Notes under the pieces: generated by a model
The model's input: the letters and a program-made list of their open reading frames with translations, nothing else
Database searches by the model: none
Told to the model about the DNA's origin: nothing
Assembly (NCBI GenBank): GCA_963751835.1
Contig: CAVVWD010000022.1
Coordinates: 186,001-250,000 of the forward strand
Length of the DNA: 64,000 nucleotides
Source: JACVRW01 sp963751835
Lineage (GTDB): Bacteria > Actinomycetota > Thermoleophilia > Solirubrobacterales > Thermoleophilaceae
Direction: 5' to 3'
In this document: piece after piece, positions 17,651-25,871 of the stretch
Layout of the letters: each line of letters begins with the position of its first letter
Position numbering within the stretch: the stretch's first letter is position 1
Translations under genes and position numbers: made by a program

Positions 17651-17812
17651 TGACCTGAGTCGTCAGTTCGTGCGCACCTTCCCGGCGTCTGGACGCGCCT
17701 GGCGCCACCCACGGGAATCGCCGATGCTCGGCATCGACTCATCCCGTGTGCGTCGCCAGCCACGCCCAGCCGCTCAGGAAGCTGACGCCGAACTTCCGAC
17801 TCAGGTCACTAG
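17647..17812. repeat. 166-bp near-perfectly symmetric palindromic element
   Basis: The outer arms 17647-17670 and 17789-17812 match at 22 of 24 positions (shared CTAGTGACCTGAGTCG and AGTTCG). Further blocks pair inward (GCG, TTCC, CTGGCG, CACGGGA). The centre is CGATGC-TCG-GCATCG at 17722-17736, with the axis at 17729, the same as for the outer arms. It fills the gap between convergent genes. It could be a long bidirectional terminator, a structured RNA or a small palindromic mobile element. No second copy was noticed in the window. Confidence 0.8.
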
Positions 17813-17818
17813 GCGCGC

Positions 17819-19165
17819 TCAGAAGATCAACAGGACCGCGATCGCGACGGCGATCACGAGTGCCAGCGCCGCCAGCAGGCGGGAGGCCCAGAGCGGGATC
17901 GTGGGCCGGGGACCCGTCCGTCCCGGCGGAACGCCGAGCAGGGGCGTGGTCAGTTCGTCCGGCGCGCCGCCCCCGGACCGGGGCGAGCTCGCGAGCGATT
18001 CGTCGAAGCCGATCCTGACCGTGCGAACGCCGGCGCGCGGGGCGCGGGCGGGGCTGGGTGCGCCGTCGGCGCGCAGCCCGCGCGCAGGGGCGAGTGGGTC
18101 GTCGCCGTTGTCGTCGCTCGCGGCGGTTGTGGCCGGGCGGGCACGGGCGGCGCGGGGCGCCGCGGCAGACGCGGCCGGGCCGGCGCGCCGTTCCTCGGGA
18201 ACGGGCTCAGCCTGCGGGCGCCGCGTCTCAGCCTGCGGGGGCTGCGCCTCAGCTTGCGAGGGCCCCGCCTCACCCTGAGGGGGCCGCGCGGGGGCCGCGG
18301 GGCGGCGGCGCACCGTGCCCGTGGAGGGCTTGCTCTGCTCCGCCAGCGCCACACGGGCACGCGACATCCAGGCGTTGCGCTCCTGCCGTGCCGAGTCGCG
18401 CGCACGCACGGCGGCATCGCGCTCCTGCTCCACGGCGGCTCGCCCCCTCAGCGCCGCCTCGCGCTCGCTCTCGATGCGCTTGGTCTCCGCGAGCGCGGCC
18501 GAGTTGGCAGCGACCGCGGCGTCCCGCTCGGCCGAGAGCTGCTCGATCCGGCTCGCGCTCTCGGACTCGAGGGCGGCGACCGCGGCGCGAGCGGCTGCGA
18601 GCTCCTCCTTGAGGGACGCCACCGCCTCGTGCTCGGCGCTCAGCCGCCGCTGGAGCTCCTCCGTCCGCGCGGCGTGGGTGGCCCGCTGGCGCTCGAGCTC
18701 CCCCGCGAGGCGCTCGGCCTCGTCGCGGGCAGTGGCCAGATCGAGCTCGATGTCCGCGCGCGGCCTCCCAGCCGGCAGCAGGTCGTGTGCCTGCGGGGCG
18801 GGTCGCTTCGGCGACGGTGGGCGCCCGCCGGCCGGCGCGGGCAGCTCGATGGTCAGGTCGGGCCCCACGGCCAGCTCCGCCCCCGGCACGTGGACAGGCT
18901 CACCCTGCCAGCTGAAGGCCGCGACCCACTCGTCCCCGTCATCCGCCGCCCAGGGCTTGTGCTCGAGCAGGGCCAGCAGCCGCCGGTGATGGCCGTCCAC
19001 CTCGACGTCGAGCGTCGGCCGCAGGAAGCGGTGACCGCGCAGGCCGTACCAACGGCCTGCGAGCTCGAGGCGGTCGTCCGTGACCCAGCCGAAGCGCTCG
19101 ACCTCAAAAGTCACGCGCGTCGTGGTCCCCGCGACCGCTGCCTTCGATCCTCTCGAAACAGCCAT
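17819..19165 (-). CDS. Coiled-coil protein with C-terminal membrane anchor
   Basis: A 448-residue protein of unknown function. Residues 1-110 form a beta-rich N-terminal domain (WYGLRGHRFLRPTLDVEVDG; WVAAFSWQGEPVHV). Residues about 140-270 are a long Ala/Glu/Arg coiled coil. Then comes a disordered Pro/Ala/Glu region with PQAE-like repeats, and the last 22 residues are a hydrophobic anchor (LLAALALVIAVAIAVLLIF). No signal peptide is present, so it is probably tail-anchored with the coiled coil in the cytoplasm. ATG 19165 has a strong Shine-Dalgarno (GAGGAGGT) that lies inside a hairpin. No function can be proposed. Confidence 0.78.
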   Translation of the reverse strand: MAVSRGSKAAVAGTTTRVTFEVERFGWVTDDRLELAGRWYGLRGHRFLRPTLDVEVDGHHRRLLALLEHKPWAADDGDEWVAAFSWQGEPVHVPGAELAVGPDLTIELPAPAGGRPPSPKRPAPQAHDLLPAGRPRADIELDLATARDEAERLAGELERQRATHAARTEELQRRLSAEHEAVASLKEELAAARAAVAALESESASRIEQLSAERDAAVAANSAALAETKRIESEREAALRGRAAVEQERDAAVRARDSARQERNAWMSRARVALAEQSKPSTGTVRRRPAAPARPPQGEAGPSQAEAQPPQAETRRPQAEPVPEERRAGPAASAAAPRAARARPATTAASDDNGDDPLAPARGLRADGAPSPARAPRAGVRTVRIGFDESLASSPRSGGGAPDELTTPLLGVPPGRTGPRPTIPLWASRLLAALALVIAVAIAVLLIF

Positions 19166-19166
19166 G

Positions 19167-19207
19167 CTTGACCTCCTCACCGGCGCGCGAGGCGCGACGA
19201 GGTCAAG
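19167..19207 (-). promoter_or_regulatory. Hairpin enclosing the Shine-Dalgarno of the coiled-coil gene
   Basis: In the leftward mRNA, CTTGACCTC (19207-19199) pairs with GAGGTCAAG (19175-19167), 9 bp, ending one base before the ATG at 19165. The second arm contains most of the GAGGAGGT ribosome-binding site, so folding would hide it. It may control translation or act as an attenuator after the upstream thioredoxin gene. Confidence 0.5.
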
Positions 19208-19228
19208 GGGAGACTAGCCGGGGCGGGC

Positions 19229-19786
19229 TCAAACCGCGCGGGCGGGCGACGCGAGCGCCCTCGAGATCGCCTCCTCGAGCTCGACAAAGGTGGGTGAGCC
19301 GAGGTGGATCACGCCGTTGACGAAGAAGCGCGGCGTGCTCGGGGTCCCGCTCCGCACGCCGCTTCGGTAGTCGGCTCGGACATGGGCGGCGTGCATGCGT
19401 TCTTGCAGCTCGCGGTCGAAGCGCGCGACGTCCAGGCCGATCGCCGCAGCGTGGTTTCGCAGCTCGGCGTCGCTCAACTCGTGCTGGTGGGTAAAGAGGC
19501 GGTCGTGCATCTCCCAGAAGCGATCCTGTGCGCCGGCGGCCTCCGCAGCCTCCGCGGCGGCCGGAGCCCGGGGGTGCAGACCGGCCAGCGGCATGTGGCG
19601 GAAGACGAAGCGAAGCTGATCGCCGAAGCGCGCGAGCAGCTCGTTCACCACCGGGTAGGCCTCGCCACAGTAGGGGCACTGGAAATCGCCGTACTCGACG
19701 AGCGTGACGCGCGCTTCAGGTGCGCCGCGCACGTGGTCACGCCGGGGATCCACCGGAGGATCGAGGGTTGCGGGAACGGGCGGCAT
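19229..19786 (-). CDS. DsbA-family thioredoxin-fold oxidoreductase
   Basis: A 185-residue thioredoxin-fold protein of the DsbA/NhaA-associated type. The active site is YGDFQCPYCGEAYPV, a CPYC motif near residue 38; the cis-Pro loop is TPSTPRFFVNGV near 150. No signal peptide or membrane segment is seen, so it probably acts in the cytoplasm as a disulfide reductase or isomerase, or transfers electrons to a partner. ATG 19786 gives the natural start. It is divergent from the sulfatase-fold gene, with a palindrome between them. Confidence 0.88.
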   Translation of the reverse strand: MPPVPATLDPPVDPRRDHVRGAPEARVTLVEYGDFQCPYCGEAYPVVNELLARFGDQLRFVFRHMPLAGLHPRAPAAAEAAEAAGAQDRFWEMHDRLFTHQHELSDAELRNHAAAIGLDVARFDRELQERMHAAHVRADYRSGVRSGTPSTPRFFVNGVIHLGSPTFVELEEAISRALASPARAV

Positions 19787-19829
19787 CGCTACGACCTTAG
19801 CCGGGGGGCCGGGGATCGAGACCGGGGTC

Positions 19830-19876
19830 CACCTCTCCGTTCTGACCACCCATATGGTGGGCAAAGCGGAGAGGTG
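19830..19876. promoter_or_regulatory. Nested palindrome in the divergent thioredoxin/sulfatase-like intergenic region
   Basis: CACCTCTCCG (19830-19839) pairs with CGGAGAGGTG (19867-19876), and inside it CCACC-CATAT-GGTGG (19846-19860) shares the same axis. It could be an operator for both divergent genes or a cruciform/terminator. Confidence 0.5.
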
Positions 19877-19927
19877 ACGGTTTCGCCCCCGAGGCGCCCC
19901 TGGTCGTTCTGGCAAGCTGCGCCGCCC

Positions 19928-21391
19928 GTGCCAGCGTCCACCACCCGACGGGGCTTCATCCGCGATGCAGGCCTCTCCGCGGCCGCGCTGGCCGCACTGC
20001 CGGCAGCCGCGCGTGCGCAGGGCACGACGCCCCACGACGGGCCCAACGTCGTCCTCATCATCGTCGACACGCTCCGCGCCGACCACTCCTTCGGCAACCG
20101 CGCCCGCACGCCGAACATCGATGCGCTCGCGCGCGAGGGGCTCAGCTTCACGCGCTGCTTTCCGGAGGCGATGCCGACCGTCCCGGCGCGCAGGTCGATC
20201 CTCAGCGGCCGGCGCGTGTTCCCGTTCCGCGGCTGGCACCCCTACCGGGGCCTGCTCGGCGAGCCAGGCTGGGCGCCACTCGAGAGCCCCGGCATGTCGT
20301 TCACGAGCGTCCTCAAGCGCGCCGGCTACTGGACGGCCTACGTGACCGACAACACCGGCCTCGGCTTCTCGCCGCCGTGGGCGCCCTTCCGGCGCAGCTT
20401 CGACCGCTTCGTTCGCAGGGGCGGTCAGTTCGGCGGGACCGCGGCCGGAGTCTCCGAGGCCGAGCTGCGCCACTGGCTGCCGCCGGCGATCGAGGACGCA
20501 GACACCCGCGACCGCGTCCGCCGCTACCTCGCGAACGGCCGCTACGTCCACGACGAGACGAAGTCGTTCGCCGCCCGGGTCTTCCGGGACGGGGCACGCC
20601 TGCTCGAGGCCGCGGCCAAGCGCCCGGAGCCGTTCGCACTGGTCGTCGACACCTTCGAGCCGCACGAGCCGTGGACCCCGCCGCGCCGCTACGTCGACAT
20701 GTACGGCGACCCGGACTATCGCGGGCCCGAACCGGCGCGGCCCTACTACGCGCCCGTGTCGAGGTACCTGAGCGGTGCCGACCTCGTCCTCGTCGACCGC
20801 ATGAAGGCCCTCTACGCCGCCGAGGTGACGATGACCGACCGCTGGCTCGGCGTCTTCCTCGAGCGGCTGCATGACCTGGGTCTGGAGCGCGAGACGGCGA
20901 TCGTGCTCGTCTCGGATCATGGCTTCTTCCTCGGCGACCACGGGCTCACGGGCAAGATCTCGACGCGGCTCCATCCCGAGCTGATCCACGTGCCGCTGAT
21001 CGTCATCCACCCGGAACGCCGCCTCGCCGGGCGCACACGGCGCTGGTTCGCCTCGACCCACGACGTCGCGCCCACGCTGCTGTCGATGGCCGGTGTGCCC
21101 GTGCCCCACGAGATGGACGGCGTCGACCTGTCGGGCTTCTTCAACGGCCGGCACCCTCCGGAGCGCCCCTATGCCTGGGGTGGCTACGGCAACAGCTTCT
21201 TCGTACAGAGCGAGCGCTGGAAGGCATTCGGCAGCAACACCGGCGGCGACCTCCACCTCTACGACGCAAGAGGCGACCGCCACGAGTGGCGCGACCTGGC
21301 CGCCTCCGGCGGCGGCAAGGCACGCGAACTGTTCGGCGCCGTGCGTCGCCGGGCGGGCGGCCCGCTGCCCTACTACCCCGGCACGATCTGA
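19928..21391 (+). CDS. Tat-exported sulfatase-fold hydrolase with Thr in place of the Cys/Ser nucleophile
   Basis: A 487-residue alkaline-phosphatase/sulfatase superfamily enzyme. The N-terminus has a twin-arginine signal (TTRRGFIRDAGLSAAALAAL), so it should be exported folded. Metal ligands are in VDTLRADH and SDHGFFLGDHG. The nucleophile motif reads MPTVPARRSILSGRR: threonine stands where sulfatases have the Cys/Ser converted to formylglycine. It is therefore unlikely to be a true sulfatase and more likely a phosphodiesterase, phosphatase or phosphotransferase, as in Thr-dependent lipoteichoic-acid synthases. GTG 19928 places the RR motif near residue 7. Confidence 0.88.
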   Translation: MPASTTRRGFIRDAGLSAAALAALPAAARAQGTTPHDGPNVVLIIVDTLRADHSFGNRARTPNIDALAREGLSFTRCFPEAMPTVPARRSILSGRRVFPFRGWHPYRGLLGEPGWAPLESPGMSFTSVLKRAGYWTAYVTDNTGLGFSPPWAPFRRSFDRFVRRGGQFGGTAAGVSEAELRHWLPPAIEDADTRDRVRRYLANGRYVHDETKSFAARVFRDGARLLEAAAKRPEPFALVVDTFEPHEPWTPPRRYVDMYGDPDYRGPEPARPYYAPVSRYLSGADLVLVDRMKALYAAEVTMTDRWLGVFLERLHDLGLERETAIVLVSDHGFFLGDHGLTGKISTRLHPELIHVPLIVIHPERRLAGRTRRWFASTHDVAPTLLSMAGVPVPHEMDGVDLSGFFNGRHPPERPYAWGGYGNSFFVQSERWKAFGSNTGGDLHLYDARGDRHEWRDLAASGGGKARELFGAVRRRAGGPLPYYPGTI

Positions 21392-21461
21392 GCCTGAGCG
21401 CACCCGGCGAGCCGCAGGCGGTAGCGTGCGTCCCGATCGGATCCTCGGCAGGAGGGAGTCG

Positions 21462-22160
21462 ATGCACAGCAGCGCGCCGCCCGACGCCGCAAAGCTCGCG
21501 GGCGACCTTCCGCTCGACGAATCGGTCGAGCTGCCCGCCGGGTCCTACCGTCTCGGCGAGCCCGGGGAGGAGTGCGCGGTAGGGCTGGATCGAGTCCGCC
21601 TCGGCCGCTGGCCGGTCGTGAACTCGCAGGCGCGCCGGTTCTTCGAGGCCAGCGGCCGGAGCGCGGACGCCACGCTCGCCGCTCGGCTCGAGGCGCCGGC
21701 GCTAGCCGATCACCCCGTTACCGGCCTCTCGCTCGAGGACGCCGCCGCCTTCTGCCGCTGGGCCGCGGTCGAGCTGGCCCGCCCGGTACGCCTGCCGACG
21801 GGAGACGAGTGGGAGGCCCTCGCGCGCGGCCGCGACGGACGCTCGTGGCCGTGGGGCGACACGTTCGACCCCGACCGCTGCGCCTGTGCCGAGTCTGGCT
21901 GGGGCTGGACGGTGCCGGTGACGGCGCATCCGGAGGGCGCCTGCCCGTTCGGGGCCGAGCAGCTGGCCGGCAACGTGTGGGAGTGGGTGGCGGACCGGAC
22001 GCCGGAGGGATGGGGAGTGGTGCGCGGAGGTTCGTGGCTCGACCACGCCTGGGGCCTGCGAGCGTCACGCGCGCTCGCCGCTGAGCCGCGCCGCGGCACC
22101 CCCACCACCGGCTTCCGGCTCGCCTTCGATGTCAGCGACGATCCGTGGAGGGAACCGTGA
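21462..22160 (+). CDS. FGE/SUMF1-fold protein lacking the active-site cysteines
   Basis: A 232-residue protein of the formylglycine-generating-enzyme/EgtB/PvdO fold. It has RLPTGDEWEALARGRDGRSW, LAGNVWEWVADRT and VVRGGSWLDHAWGLRASRAL, which are the family's structural signatures. The C-terminal Cys that binds copper in true FGE is absent (ASRAL where a CR would be), so sulfatase maturation is unlikely. It lies one gene after the Thr-type sulfatase-fold enzyme, which would not need FGE. It starts a four-gene unit with MIP18, amidohydrolase and DUF2237 genes. A GGAGGGAG Shine-Dalgarno precedes ATG 21462. Confidence 0.85.
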   Translation: MHSSAPPDAAKLAGDLPLDESVELPAGSYRLGEPGEECAVGLDRVRLGRWPVVNSQARRFFEASGRSADATLAARLEAPALADHPVTGLSLEDAAAFCRWAAVELARPVRLPTGDEWEALARGRDGRSWPWGDTFDPDRCACAESGWGWTVPVTAHPEGACPFGAEQLAGNVWEWVADRTPEGWGVVRGGSWLDHAWGLRASRALAAEPRRGTPTTGFRLAFDVSDDPWREP

Positions 22161-22534
22161 GACACGCGGAATCGCCGGACCGTGCAGAGCTCATGGAGGC
22201 GCTGCGCGACGTGTACGACCCGTGCTGCGCGGATCGCGGCATCAGCATCGTGGACATGGGCGTGGTCGGGGACGTGCGCATGCAGGGCGCGCACGTGAGC
22301 GTCGACCTCGTCCCCACGACCGGCTGGTGCCCTTTCGTCGCCACCATGTCGAGCGCGATACCGGACCGGCTGCGGCAGCTCGCCGGGGTCGAGACGGTCG
22401 ACGTGCAGGTTGTGTGGGAGCCCGTCTGGACCATGGAGCGACTGTCCCCCTCGGCGCGCGAGAAGCTCAGCATGCCGCTCGACGAGCTCGAGCCCTACCG
22501 CGAGCGGAGGCTCGCACGAACCGAAGGAGCGTAG
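22157..22534 (+). CDS. MIP18/PaaD-family (DUF59) metal-sulfur assembly-like protein
   Basis: A 125-residue DUF59-type domain. The family helps insert Fe-S clusters (SufT, MIP18) or supports ring-hydroxylating enzymes (PaaD). It has DPCC near residue 21, the core SIVDMGVVGDVRM and TTGWCPFVATMS, where the Cys is the usual cluster-related residue. GTG 22157 is chosen because a GGAGGG lies 4 nt upstream and it overlaps the previous stop; GTG 22145 is an alternative. It is 4 nt from the amidohydrolase gene, which may be its client. Confidence 0.85.
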   Translation: MRHAESPDRAELMEALRDVYDPCCADRGISIVDMGVVGDVRMQGAHVSVDLVPTTGWCPFVATMSSAIPDRLRQLAGVETVDVQVVWEPVWTMERLSPSAREKLSMPLDELEPYRERRLARTEGA

Positions 22535-22538
22535 ACCG

Positions 22539-23582
22539 ATGGCAGCTACCGACACCCAGTCCGAGCCGGCCGCGGCACGGGAGCAGAAGGTCCCGGCCTT
22601 CGTCTTCGATTGCGTATGCCACGTGTTCAACTTCGACAAGCGCAACGCCATCGGACCGCCCGGCGAGCTCTTCGACGAGCACCTCTACGCGTTCCACACG
22701 TTGCTCACGCGCGAGGGCGAGCGGGTGCTTTCCCGCGATGAGTTCTTCCGTGAGTGGTCGGTCGACGAGATCTACGAAATGATCATCCAGGGCTCCGACA
22801 CCGACATGATCGTGGCGCAACCGCTCCCGCTCACCGACCTCTTCCACGACGGGCTCTCGTCCTGGGAGAAGTGCGCCGAGATGGCGCAGAAGCACCCCGA
22901 CCGGGCGGTGTTCTGGGGCTCCGTCAACCCGCTCGAGGGCAAGAAGGCTCTTGACCTGATGGAGGTCCAGGTCAAGGAGTACGGGGCCAAGGCGTTCAAG
23001 TTCTACAACGTGCGCTACGACTACGGACGGCCGTTCCCGTGGCGCATGGACGACCCGCGGGTGGCCTACCCGGCCTTCGAGAAGGCGCAGGAGCTGGGTG
23101 TGAACCTGATCGGCGTCCACAAGGGCGTGCCGCTCGGGCCACAGCCGGTCGAGCACACGCGCACCTTCGACATGGACGGGGCGGCCGCGAATTTCCCCGA
23201 CATCAACTTCGTGATCTTCCATGTCGGCCTGCCGTGGCTCGACGAGGTCCTGTGGCAGATCGTGCGCTACCCCAACCTCTACGCCTCGATCGCGGCGACC
23301 GTCAACTTCATCTCCCGCCAGCCACGCGTGTTCGCGGAGACGCTCGGGAAGATGATGTGGTGGTGCGGCGAGGACAAGATCCTCTACGGCGGCGAGACCC
23401 CGATCTGGCACCCGCAGTGGGCCCTCGAGGAGTTCTGGAACTTCGAGCTGCCGCGCGACATCGTCGAGGAGCGCGGCCACCCGCAGCTCACCGAGCAGGC
23501 CAAGCGCAAGATCCTCGGCGAGAACCTCGCCAGGCTGCACGGAATCGACCTCGAGGCCAAGCAGACCGAGCTCGCCGGTTGA
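22539..23582 (+). CDS. Amidohydrolase-family (ACMSD-like) protein
   Basis: A 347-residue TIM-barrel hydrolase or decarboxylase of the amidohydrolase_2 type. Its metal site is unusual: the N-terminal strand reads FDCVCHVFN rather than DxHxH, the later ligands HKG (GVHKGVPLG) and HVG (IFHVGLPWLD) are present, and the last position reads YGGETPIWHP, with Glu where Asp is usual. It may bind a different metal or another cofactor. A GAAGGAG Shine-Dalgarno precedes ATG 22539. The MIP18-family neighbour suggests an Fe-S link, which is inference. Substrate unknown. Confidence 0.85.
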   Translation: MAATDTQSEPAAAREQKVPAFVFDCVCHVFNFDKRNAIGPPGELFDEHLYAFHTLLTREGERVLSRDEFFREWSVDEIYEMIIQGSDTDMIVAQPLPLTDLFHDGLSSWEKCAEMAQKHPDRAVFWGSVNPLEGKKALDLMEVQVKEYGAKAFKFYNVRYDYGRPFPWRMDDPRVAYPAFEKAQELGVNLIGVHKGVPLGPQPVEHTRTFDMDGAAANFPDINFVIFHVGLPWLDEVLWQIVRYPNLYASIAATVNFISRQPRVFAETLGKMMWWCGEDKILYGGETPIWHPQWALEEFWNFELPRDIVEERGHPQLTEQAKRKILGENLARLHGIDLEAKQTELAG

Positions 23583-23592
23583 AGCGCGCCCG

Positions 23593-23985
23593 GTGACCGA
23601 GCGCAACGTCCTCGGCGGGGAGCTCGAGCCCTGCGGCACCGAGCCGCTGACCGGCTTCTACCGGGACGGGTTCTGCCGCACGGGCCTCGAGGACCTCGGG
23701 AGCCACACGATTTGCGCGGTGGTGACGGAGGAGTTCCTCGAGCACCAGCGCGGGATCGGGAACGACCTCAGCACGCCGGTCCCCGAGTATCGCTTCCCGG
23801 GGCTCGTGCCGGGCGATCGCTGGTGCGTGACCGCGCGCAACTGGCTCCTGGCCCACGAGGATGGCGCGGCCGCGTTCGTGGTGCTGGCGTCGACGCACGA
23901 GCGCACCCTCGACATCGTCCCGCTGGAGGTTCTTCAGGAGCACGCCGTGGACGTGCCGGCCGATCCAGGGCCGTTCGCCGACTGA
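23593..23985 (+). CDS. DUF2237 family protein
   Basis: A 130-residue protein with the hallmark DUF2237 segments NVLGGELEPCGTEPLTGFYR, DLGSHTICAVVTEEFL, GNDLSTPVPEYRFPGLVPGD and RWCVTARNW. The family is widespread and small, and its function is unknown. It starts at GTG 23593, 10 nt after the amidohydrolase stop, so it is probably the last gene of that operon. It is convergent with the sigma-factor gene, 12 bp away. Confidence 0.9.
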   Translation: MTERNVLGGELEPCGTEPLTGFYRDGFCRTGLEDLGSHTICAVVTEEFLEHQRGIGNDLSTPVPEYRFPGLVPGDRWCVTARNWLLAHEDGAAAFVVLASTHERTLDIVPLEVLQEHAVDVPADPGPFAD

Positions 23986-23997
23986 GCCTGCTGCGGC

Positions 23998-25260
23998 CTA
24001 GCCGCGGGAGCAGGCGGCGGCGCGCTCAAGCAGCAGCTTGCGCTCAGGCTTGTTCTGCGTGAGCGACGCCGCGCGCTCGAACTCCTCGCGGGCCTCGTCG
24101 AGGCAGCCGAGCTTCTCGAGCAGGTCGCCGCGCACGCTTGGCAGCAGGTGGTAGCTCTCGAAGGCGGGCTCGTCCGTCAGCTGGTCCACCAGCTCGAGTC
24201 CCACGGCCGGACCGAACGCCATCCCCAGAGCCACCGCCCGGTTCAGTTCCACGACGGGCGACGGGGAGAGCTCGGCGAGCGCGTCGTATAGCGCCACGAT
24301 CCGCTGCCAGTCGGTCTGCTCGGGCGTCCGGGCACGCGCGTGGCAGGCCGCGATCGCGGCCTGCAGCGCGTAGGGACCGAGCCGGCCGCCGAGCTTCTCG
24401 GCGCGTTCGAGCGCGGCAAGCCCGCGCCCGATCAGCACGTAGTCCCAGCGCCCGCGGTCCTGGTCGAGGAGCAGGATGGGCTCGCCCGACGGGCTGACCC
24501 GCGCGCGTGAGCGCGACGCCTGGATCTCCATCAGGGCGACGAGGCCGTGAACCTCGGGCTCGTTCGGGGCGAGCGCGGCCAGGATCCGCCCGAGGCGAAG
24601 CGCCTCGGCCTCGAGCGACGGCCGGAGCCACTCCTCACCGGCGGTTGCGGAGTAGCCCTCGTTGAAGACGATGTAGATGACCTCGAGCACGGACGACAGG
24701 CGCTCGGCGCGTTCCTCGGGGCCTGGGACCTCAAAGGGGACGTTCGTCTCCGCGAGCGTCCGCTTGGCGCGCACGATTCGCTGGGCCACGGTCGACTCCG
24801 GCACGAGGAAGGCGCGTGCGATCTCGGGCGTTGTGAGCCCTCCCAGCAGCCGCAGCGTGAGCGCCACCCGCGCCTCACGCGACAGCACCGGGTGGCAGGT
24901 GGTGAATATGAGCCGCAGGACGTCGTCGCCCACGTCCTCGATCGCGGCGTCCCAGTCAGCTGCCGCCAGTGCCTGGTTGATCTGAAGCTCGCGGCCGAGC
25001 TCCTGGTGCTTGCGCTCGGCCATCTCGCTGCGGCGCAGCCGGTCAATCGCCCGGTGCTTGGCGGTGGCCATGAGCCAGGCGCCCGGGTTGTCCGGGACGC
25101 CCGACTCGGGCCACTGCTCCAGCGCGGCGACGAGCGCGTCGTGCGCCAGGTCCTCGGCAAGGCCGACGTCGCGCACGATCCGGGCGAGGCCGGCGATCAG
25201 CCGGGCGGACTCGATCCGCCAGACCGCGTCGATCGTGCGATTGACATTGGACGCCGTCAT
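23998..25260 (-). CDS. ECF42-type RNA polymerase sigma factor with C-terminal TPR-like domain
   Basis: A 420-residue sigma-70-family protein. Region 2 covers GLAEDLAHDALVAALEQWP and AKHRAIDRLRRSEMAER; region 4 is LRLLGGLTTPEIARAFLVPE plus STVAQRIVRAKR. A long helical C-terminus follows (FNEGYSATAGEEWLRPSLEA; VELNRAVALGMAFGPA), typical of ECF42/SigJ-like factors that pair with DGPF/YCII proteins. ATG 25260 lies just after the upstream YCII gene. In this sequence an indel makes the YCII frame run into the sigma frame, but the original arrangement appears to be two genes. A second such pair lies at 38.3-39.8 kb. Confidence 0.88.
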   Translation of the reverse strand: MTASNVNRTIDAVWRIESARLIAGLARIVRDVGLAEDLAHDALVAALEQWPESGVPDNPGAWLMATAKHRAIDRLRRSEMAERKHQELGRELQINQALAAADWDAAIEDVGDDVLRLIFTTCHPVLSREARVALTLRLLGGLTTPEIARAFLVPESTVAQRIVRAKRTLAETNVPFEVPGPEERAERLSSVLEVIYIVFNEGYSATAGEEWLRPSLEAEALRLGRILAALAPNEPEVHGLVALMEIQASRSRARVSPSGEPILLLDQDRGRWDYVLIGRGLAALERAEKLGGRLGPYALQAAIAACHARARTPEQTDWQRIVALYDALAELSPSPVVELNRAVALGMAFGPAVGLELVDQLTDEPAFESYHLLPSVRGDLLEKLGCLDEAREEFERAASLTQNKPERKLLLERAAACSRG

Positions 25261-25273
25261 CGCCGGGGAGGCG

Positions 25274-25705
25274 CTACTGCTTCGCCTCCACCTCAGCGCG
25301 CAGGCGCTGCTCCTGCTCCCTGAGCTCGGGCGAGTCAACGCCTCGCCGAAGTCCTCGGACTCGAATACCGGTCGGATCTCGAGCTCGGACTCGACGCCGG
25401 ACGGGTCGGAAGGACAGCGCTTGGCCCACTCGATCGCCTCATCGAGCGACTTGACCTCCCAGAGCCAGTAGCCCGCCACCAGCTCCTTCGCCTCGGTGAA
25501 GGGACCGTCGATCACGGTGCGCTTGTCGCCGGAGAACTTGACGCGCACGCCCTTCGAGCTCGGGTGGAGGCCGTCTCCGCCGAGCATCACGCCCGCCTTC
25601 ACGAGCTCCTCGTTGTACTTCATCATCTCGGCGAGGAGCTCCTCGCTGGGCATGACGCCCAGCCTCGGAGTCGTCGTTCGCCTTTACAAAGACCATCACT
25701 CGCAT
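25274..25705 (-). pseudogene. YCII/DGPF-family protein, frame broken twice
   Basis: The gene encodes a YCII-related protein: start MRVMVFVKANDDSEAG at 25705, middle MPSEELLAEMMKYNEELVKA, and the hallmark IDGPFTEAKELVAGYWLWEV. One extra base in the run at 25658-25660 shifts the frame after SEAG. A second frame change near 25328-25332 makes the end read RPSSGSRSS instead of the expected PELREQEQRLRAEVEAKQ-stop at 25274. Both breaks lie in GC-rich runs and may be sequence errors. YCII proteins partner ECF42 sigma factors; the sigma gene follows 13 bp downstream. Confidence 0.8.
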
Positions 25706-25871
25706 GTCGAGCGCTCCTTCTGTCGGGTTTCGAGCCAGGTTCGAGGCTCGCTTCTATCAGGACGTCGAACGAGCCGGCCCGAGATCGACAAGACAATCGA
25801 ATCGGCTTTGCCCTAGGGTCGCCGCCGACTGGCGCACTGCGGCGCACAACTCGGCAAAGGAGCAAGGGACA

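Noticed and set aside
19304..19927. N-terminal extension of the sulfatase-fold protein
   Set aside because: It is antisense to the thioredoxin gene and precedes a clear twin-arginine signal; GTG 19928 is the sensible start.
19928..21391. True sulfatase activated by the nearby FGE-fold protein
   Set aside because: Thr replaces the formylglycine Cys/Ser and the FGE-fold protein lacks its active cysteines.
23998..25653. Single 551-residue YCII-sigma fusion gene
   Set aside because: The linker is unnatural and shifting the frame gives the normal YCII end with a stop just before the sigma ATG, so two genes are more likely.
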